Positions 59,488 to 64,000 of a stretch of DNA of 64,000 nucleotides are shown in pieces; positions within the stretch are counted from its first letter, which is position 1, and every line of letters starts with the position of its first letter. The DNA lies in NCBI GenBank assembly GCA_965215445.1, contig CBDCDT010000002.1:1674001-1738000 (forward strand). Reading direction: 5' to 3'. The DNA comes from CBDBLK01 sp965215445. Its GTDB lineage: Bacteria; Bdellovibrionota; Bacteriovoracia; Bacteriovoracales; Bacteriovoracaceae. The position numbers and the translations under genes were made by a program. The notes beneath the pieces were generated by a model. It ran no database searches, was not told where the DNA came from, and saw only the letters and a list, made by a program, of their open reading frames with translations.

Positions 59488-60188
59488 ACGCTTCGTTCGG
59501 ATGGCCCGTAAACCCATTTGTGTTGTTGTCCGATGACGCGAAAAGGGCCGCCGGCGGCAGTGTTTTCGGCCAAAATCTTTTGGAAACGCTCGCGGGGAAA
59601 GGCCTCGTCGCTTTTGTAGCAGGGAGTGAGACACCAGGGGGCGCAGGCATGGGGCCTTTCGGCCTTGAGTTCTCGATAGCGTTCCAGCGTCCAGGCAAAA
59701 TCTTCTTCGGTTTCGATCACCGTCTTGATTTGAAAGCGTCCGGGATAGTGGTCGATGAGTTCGGGCAAATGCCGCCCGTCCATTTTAACTCCCGTCGAAG
59801 GGGGTTTTAAGTCAAAGGAAATAAAGTCGAGAAGCTCAAAGAGATGCTGGACAATGCGCGTGCCCGAGGCCTCCAGATTGACCCAATAGCGGGCGGCCTT
59901 GAGGCGTCTTGCCAGTTCGCAAACTGCGGGGAGGTGTTGAGGATGCAGGGGGTCACCGCCGGTGATGGAAACTCGGCGTATTGCGCCATCATCTCCATGG
60001 CGAAAAATATCCTGCATTACCCGATCCAGGCTTGTGCCTTGCGATGTAAAATCCCAGGTATCGCGGGAATCGCAGTTGAGGCAGCCGATATTGCACCCTT
60101 GAAAGCGCACAAAAACCTGGGGGGTTCCGAGGTGGATGCCCTCTCCTTCGGTGGCCAGGTAAATAGAGTGTAGGTGTGCTTGTGTCAT
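59484..60188 (-). CDS. queE: 7-carboxy-7-deazaguanine synthase QueE
   Basis: 234 residues. Radical SAM motif FQGCNIGCLNCDSRDTWDF (Cys32, Cys36, Cys39, spacing C-x3-C-x2-C) and SITGGDPLHPQHL; substrate elements LASGTRIV-like (LEASGTRIV). It makes the 7-deazaguanine core for queuosine. No queC/queD nearby in the window. Family call is secure, and the exact name QueE fits the EGEGIHLGTPQVFVRFQGCN signature. Confidence 0.9.
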   Translation of the reverse strand: MTQAHLHSIYLATEGEGIHLGTPQVFVRFQGCNIGCLNCDSRDTWDFTSQGTSLDRVMQDIFRHGDDGAIRRVSITGGDPLHPQHLPAVCELARRLKAARYWVNLEASGTRIVQHLFELLDFISFDLKPPSTGVKMDGRHLPELIDHYPGRFQIKTVIETEEDFAWTLERYRELKAERPHACAPWCLTPCYKSDEAFPRERFQKILAENTAAGGPFRVIGQQHKWVYGPSERSV

Positions 60189-60313
60189 TTTTATTTCCTG
60201 TTGGCCGCGTATGCTAGCACGAGGCAGAGAGTGAATAAAGGGAGTGGGTAAAATTTTTCATCACAGCGTGTCATTTGATTGCCTGTGGGGGCAACACCTT
60301 TTAATATAGTGGG

Positions 60314-61705
60314 GTGAAAAAACGCTATTCGATGGCCATGCTGGCGGTCTTCAGCACTTTGATTATTTCCAAGAGTACGCGTCCCCAAAGCAGGGAGAGC
60401 AAGGGCCTGCGTTTTAAAATGGAAAGCTTGCAGCACCTCAACCCTTCCGGCGGGCAAGGCTCCACCTACAAGCGCCCCAGCGGCCTAGATAGTCTGGAAG
60501 TTGGTTATATCGGAGATTTTAAACGGGGGGATTGGGGCGGGGTCGCCGATGTAGACCTCAAGTATATCCTCGAAAAAGATGCCAAGGTGATGACTTCTCT
60601 CAACGAGGCCTATGTGAGTTTACAAAGGGAAGGGGGTTCCCGCTATAGATTTGGCCAGCAAATTTTAGATTGGGCACCTTACGAGCAATTTTGGCAACTC
60701 AGGCACTTGAACGGACAGCGCTTTTTGCGCTTGATGGACAATAAACAGCACGGCAATTTGGGCCTGTTCTATTCTCAGCGTTTGGGGCGGGTAGAAACCG
60801 AAATGTTTGCCTCTCTGTTTTATATCCCCAATATCAACCCGCGTTTTCACGTCAAAGACGGCAATGTGATCAGCAGCTCCGGTTGGGCGCGGACGCCGCC
60901 CCGGCGAACGTCCTTGGGGGAAGGTAATAGCGAAATCAAGTACCACCTGAAACTTCCTCCCTACCGCGAAGTCTTTATTCAAAAATCGCTGGGGGCCAAT
61001 TTCAAGCTCCCCGTCTCATCTCTTTTTGAGGCCAGTGCTTTTGCCATTTACAAGCCGGAGACTTCTCTGCGCCTCAACGGTGAGGCCTTTTACGACTCTC
61101 AAGGCAACGCGGTTTTGGTCAATGGCCATCCCATCGTCAACCACCATTTAATGACCGGGTTTCAAGTTGCAGGTGAGGCGGGAAACATCTCTTGGCGGGG
61201 AGGGCTGACTTATGTCGAACCCAGTGCTGAACTTGGCCGGGATTTAGATACCCTGACACTTCCCCTGAGGGAAAACCATCACCGCCGGCAATTTTCCCGC
61301 TTGCAGACCGAATTTATAGAAATTTTGCCGGTCTACGAAAGGGAAGTCTTTGCCCACGCCAAAGTGGGGTGGAAATGGCCTTGGTTTGGGTTTGACTTCA
61401 ATGCTCTTCACTATTTCAGTCAGCACGATTCCAATGATCTGTATTCGTTGACCAATTTGTGGCAAAGCGCTTTGGGCGTGGGGGGGCGCTTTTTTTTAAG
61501 CGACCAATATTTGGCCCAGGGTTCTTTTCGCTACGACACCGCCAGAAAAGACAATTTGATTCACTTTGATTTGACCTATTTGCCCCTGCCCAGTTTTTCT
61601 TTAGGCATTGGGGTGGAACTGATCAAGGCCCCCAACGTGAATTCCTACTGGTCTGCTTACCGTACGGAAGATACCTTCTTTATTCGCGTACAACATACGT
61701 TGTGA
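60314..61705 (+). CDS. outer-membrane beta-barrel protein
   Basis: 463 residues from a GTG (an upstream GGGG is close). After a signal-like segment come alternating strand-like stretches (LEVGYIGDFKRGDWGGVADVDLKYIL, GSRYRFGQQILDWAPYEQFW, NHHLMTGFQVAGEAGNISWRGGLTYVE), ending DTFFIRVQHTL. The aromatic, alternating end suggests BAM-dependent insertion. No family is recognised; porin-like or surface assembly roles are possible. Confidence 0.7.
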   Translation: MKKRYSMAMLAVFSTLIISKSTRPQSRESKGLRFKMESLQHLNPSGGQGSTYKRPSGLDSLEVGYIGDFKRGDWGGVADVDLKYILEKDAKVMTSLNEAYVSLQREGGSRYRFGQQILDWAPYEQFWQLRHLNGQRFLRLMDNKQHGNLGLFYSQRLGRVETEMFASLFYIPNINPRFHVKDGNVISSSGWARTPPRRTSLGEGNSEIKYHLKLPPYREVFIQKSLGANFKLPVSSLFEASAFAIYKPETSLRLNGEAFYDSQGNAVLVNGHPIVNHHLMTGFQVAGEAGNISWRGGLTYVEPSAELGRDLDTLTLPLRENHHRRQFSRLQTEFIEILPVYEREVFAHAKVGWKWPWFGFDFNALHYFSQHDSNDLYSLTNLWQSALGVGGRFFLSDQYLAQGSFRYDTARKDNLIHFDLTYLPLPSFSLGIGVELIKAPNVNSYWSAYRTEDTFFIRVQHTL

Positions 61706-61712
61706 GCATTAC

Positions 61713-62414
61713 TTACCGATTGGTAAGGCAACGGGAAAACAGTGTGCGGTTGTAGGGTTCAAAGAACATCAGCAGCACGATCCAACACCCGCTAAATTCC
61801 AGCAGTTCCCCCTTTCTGGTACTGTCGGCCAGTTGCGAGAGCAGCGCCAGGGCGAGGTAGGTGAAGGTGTGGTAGTGCTGCGGAATGGGAAGGCCCACGC
61901 CGTCGCAGATCAGTTGGAGACGGGTCCACCGGCGGTAGAGAAAGGGAAGGACAAAAAAATAGAGTACCATGCAGATACCTAAAATCAGGCCAAACACCAG
62001 CTTGTTGATTTTTATGCCTTCAAATTGCAGGTTGTGCAGGTTCATTTCTCCCTGGGTGTTGTAGCGCTGGAAAAATTCCGGTGGAGTGAAGTTGGTAAAT
62101 CCTCCCAGGATTCTTTGTCCCCAGGAAATTTCTTCCATAAACCCAAAACTGAAAATCAGCGCAAAGGTGAAAAGTCCCAACACAAACTTCCAATTGCGAA
62201 ATGGCCACAAAATATAGATGCGGTAGAGGTTCGTGATCGCCGCCACCAAGAGGGCGAGGGCGGTGGCCCATTCGATGGGGCCGTCTTCGCGCACCCAAAA
62301 GTTTTCAAAGCTTTCGAGATTGGTGCGGGAGAGGACGACTCCGGTGATGACCATCACAAAAACAAAAACAAAGGTACACTGTTCGAGGATTTTGCGGGGA
62401 TAGGGTATTGGCAC
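61713..62414 (-). CDS. integral membrane protein, about six helices
   Basis: 233 residues from a GTG overlapping the rpiB stop. Hydrophobic helices near residues 10-30, 45-65, 75-95, 130-155 and 180-220. Conserved-looking EDGPIEWATALALLVAA and FMEEISWGQRILGGF followed by NTQGEMNLHNLQFEG are characteristic of a widely spread, uncharacterised membrane family. Likely co-transcribed with rpiB. Confidence 0.7.
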   Translation of the reverse strand: MPIPYPRKILEQCTFVFVFVMVITGVVLSRTNLESFENFWVREDGPIEWATALALLVAAITNLYRIYILWPFRNWKFVLGLFTFALIFSFGFMEEISWGQRILGGFTNFTPPEFFQRYNTQGEMNLHNLQFEGIKINKLVFGLILGICMVLYFFVLPFLYRRWTRLQLICDGVGLPIPQHYHTFTYLALALLSQLADSTRKGELLEFSGCWIVLLMFFEPYNRTLFSRCLTNR

Positions 62415-62854
62415 TAGAGCTTCTCCCCGAGATCGTTGAATTGGGCAATGCGATCACTGTGGCGGCCGCCTTCAAAAGTGGTGTTCAACCAGCAGTTGAC
62501 GATGGATTCGATCTCGCTTGAGGTGCAATGGCGGGAACCCAGACACAAGAGATTGCTGTCGTTGTGTTTGACCGAAAGTTCCGCCTCGGAGGTCGAGCGG
62601 CACAGGGCCGCCCGCACACCGGCGTAGCGGTTGGCGGCCATACTCATGCCGATGCCGGAACCGCACATAAGAATCCCCAGGCCCTCTTTTTTTTGAACGT
62701 GCTCGACCACCGCGCGCACAAAGCGGGGATAATCGCAAGGGTTGTCATCAAAAGTTCCGCAGTCGATCACTTCCCGAGAGGACTCGGCGAGGAAGGCCTT
62801 GAGTGCTATTTTGGCGGCAAAGGCGGCGTGGTCACATCCTACGAAAACTTTCAT
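62414..62854 (-). CDS. rpiB: ribose-5-phosphate isomerase B
   Basis: 146 residues. GCDHAAFAAKIALKAFL at the N-terminus and GILMCGSGIGMSMAANRYAGVRAALC, with Cys64 and the GSGIG loop, identify the RpiB/LacAB family. It interconverts ribose 5-phosphate and ribulose 5-phosphate. It is adjacent to ahcY. Confidence 0.95.
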   Translation of the reverse strand: MKVFVGCDHAAFAAKIALKAFLAESSREVIDCGTFDDNPCDYPRFVRAVVEHVQKKEGLGILMCGSGIGMSMAANRYAGVRAALCRSTSEAELSVKHNDSNLLCLGSRHCTSSEIESIVNCWLNTTFEGGRHSDRIAQFNDLGEKL

Positions 62855-62855
62855 T

Positions 62856-64000
62856 TCAATAACGATAGTGTTCGAGTTTGTAGGGGCCTTCCCGCTTCAA
62901 TCCCAAATACTCACATTGCTTGGAAGTGAGGGTGTCCAGTTCGACGCCGATTTTGTGGAGGTGCAGGCGGGCGACTTTTTCGTCCAGGTGCTTGGGCAGT
63001 AGGTAGACTTGTTTTTGGTACTGATCGCTGTTTTTCCACAACTCGATTTGCGCCAAAACCTGATTGGTAAAAGAGTTGGACATGACAAATGATGGGTGTC
63101 CGGTGGCACAGCCCAGATTGACCAGACGCCCTTCCGCCAGCAGGATAATGCGCCCGCCATCCCGGCGAACGTATTGATCCACCTGGGGTTTGATGTTGAT
63201 TTTTTGGCAATCCCGCTCCAAGTAGGAGACGTCGATTTCGTTGTCGAAATGCCCGATATTGCAGACGATGGCACCGTCTTTCATCACCCGCATATGTTCG
63301 CCGTCAATCACGTCGAGATTGCCGGTGCAGGTGACGAAAATATCTCCCAGGGGCGCGGCCTTTTCCATGGGCATAACTTGGTATCCCTCCATCGCCGCCT
63401 GAAGGGCGCAAATGGGGTCGATTTCGGTGATGATGACCCTGCCGCCGAGTCCGCGCAAAGATTGGGCCGAGCCTTTGCCCACGTCTCCGTATCCGGCCAC
63501 TACGCAGACCTTGCCGGCGATCATCACGTCGGTGGCGCGCTTGAGTCCGTCGGCCAGGGATTCGCGGCAGCCGTACAGGTTGTCAAATTTGGATTTGGTG
63601 ACCGAGTTGTTGACGTCGATGGCGGGAGTGAGCAACGTGTTTTTGCTCATTCTCTCGTAGAGCCGGTGGACTCCGGTGGTGGTTTCTTCGGAAAGGCCTT
63701 TGATATTTTCCGCCAACTGGGGGAAGCGGTCGAAGACCATGTTGGTGAGGTCGCCGCCGTCGTCCAAAATCATGTTCAAAGATTCGCCCCCCGGCCACTT
63801 GAGCGTCTGCTCGATACACCAGTCAAATTCCTGTTCGTTCATGCCCTTCCAGGCAAAGACGGGGATGCCGGAGGCCGCCATCGCCGCGGCGGCGTGGTCT
63901 TGAGTGGAGAAAATATTGCACGAAGACCAGCGTACGGAGGCCCCCAGTTCGGTCAGGGTTTCGATCAGCACGGCGGTTTGGATGGTCATGTGCAGGCAGC
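62856..64000 (-). CDS. ahcY: adenosylhomocysteinase, partial (runs off right edge)
   Basis: 381 residues in the window; the frame continues past the edge (CLHMTIQTAVLIETL), so about 50-80 N-terminal residues are missing. NAD-binding GYGDVGKGSAQSLRG and the NSVTKSKFDNLYGC segment are present; the C-terminus ends GVELDTLTSKQCEYLGLKREGPYKLEHYRY as in the family. It hydrolyses S-adenosylhomocysteine to adenosine and homocysteine, feeding the reverse transsulfuration genes in the window. Confidence 0.97.
   Translation of the reverse strand, partial: CLHMTIQTAVLIETLTELGASVRWSSCNIFSTQDHAAAAMAASGIPVFAWKGMNEQEFDWCIEQTLKWPGGESLNMILDDGGDLTNMVFDRFPQLAENIKGLSEETTTGVHRLYERMSKNTLLTPAIDVNNSVTKSKFDNLYGCRESLADGLKRATDVMIAGKVCVVAGYGDVGKGSAQSLRGLGGRVIITEIDPICALQAAMEGYQVMPMEKAAPLGDIFVTCTGNLDVIDGEHMRVMKDGAIVCNIGHFDNEIDVSYLERDCQKINIKPQVDQYVRRDGGRIILLAEGRLVNLGCATGHPSFVMSNSFTNQVLAQIELWKNSDQYQKQVYLLPKHLDEKVARLHLHKIGVELDTLTSKQCEYLGLKREGPYKLEHYRY

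Overview
The window looks like a 64-kb piece of a chromosome from a Gram-negative bacterium of moderate GC, most probably in or near the Bdellovibrionota (Bdellovibrio-like). This is an inference from gene content: an outer-membrane barrel, two ArsA-type ATPases and a proteobacterial-type glutamate-cysteine ligase follow a PhaR-like regulator; sdhCAB carries a five-helix cytochrome b558 subunit; and there are many small secreted, lipoprotein and pseudopilin-like genes with no recognisable relatives. No rRNA or tRNA gene, CRISPR array or intact transposase was seen.

Layout. 1-3.3 kb: the start of an LptC-like gene and mutS. 3.4-5.4 kb: an AT-rich mini-island of three small genes and a DUF4143-type ATPase. 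5.5-8.6 kb: secreted proteins, a Cys-rich secreted protein, an Rpn-family nuclease fragment and a NYN-domain protein. 8.7-13.3 kb: sdhC-sdhA-sdhB and a SprT-like/DUF2786 protein. 13.3-18.9 kb: two FGE-sulfatase-fold proteins and a damaged gene. 18.9-24.4 kb: a gene coupled to acnA, then cmoB and a DUF454 gene. 24.5-31 kb: a surface-protein region (RCC1 lipoprotein with Cys-rich repeats, a VWA-protein remnant, a pseudopilin-like gene with PQQQP repeats, two Cys-rich secreted proteins broken by poly-C tracts, a PD-(D/E)XK protein, Rpn debris). 31-38.4 kb: TPR lipoprotein, phaR, OM barrel, arsA-arsA-gshA, cystathionine beta-synthase-like gene. 38.4-40.7 kb: accessory cassettes (GIY-YIG, HicAB, small and membrane proteins), separated by repeated copies of the 3' end of that gene. 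40.7-47.3 kb: LRR protein, cystathionine gamma-lyase, envelope proteins. 47.4-50.4 kb: guaB-guaA. 50.6-56.7 kb: a second PD-(D/E)XK protein, an ankyrin lipoprotein, a repeated locus with an internal-deletion copy around a TIMP-like gene, and two MBL hydrolases. 57-64 kb: Rrf2 regulator, cysteine desulfurase, queE, OM barrel, membrane protein, rpiB, and ahcY running off the right edge.

Functional threads. ahcY, the beta-synthase-like gene, the gamma-lyase, gshA and the cysteine desulfurase together suggest a route from S-adenosylhomocysteine through homocysteine and cysteine to glutathione and Fe-S sulfur (reverse transsulfuration). Central metabolism is represented by sdhCAB and acnA, tRNA modification by cmoB and queE, and nucleotide synthesis by guaBA.

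The most unusual signals are: (1) the array of accessory genes interleaved with copies of the beta-synthase 3' end at 38.3-40.7 kb; (2) the family of Cys-rich secreted proteins whose signal peptides contain poly-C tracts, two of them out of frame, with promoters placed as if the mRNAs were leaderless; (3) the 52.7-54.6 kb locus, where a gene has an internal-deletion copy sharing the same terminator and leader. Several 1-base frame breaks lie in homopolymers, so sequencing error must be excluded before they are read as biology.
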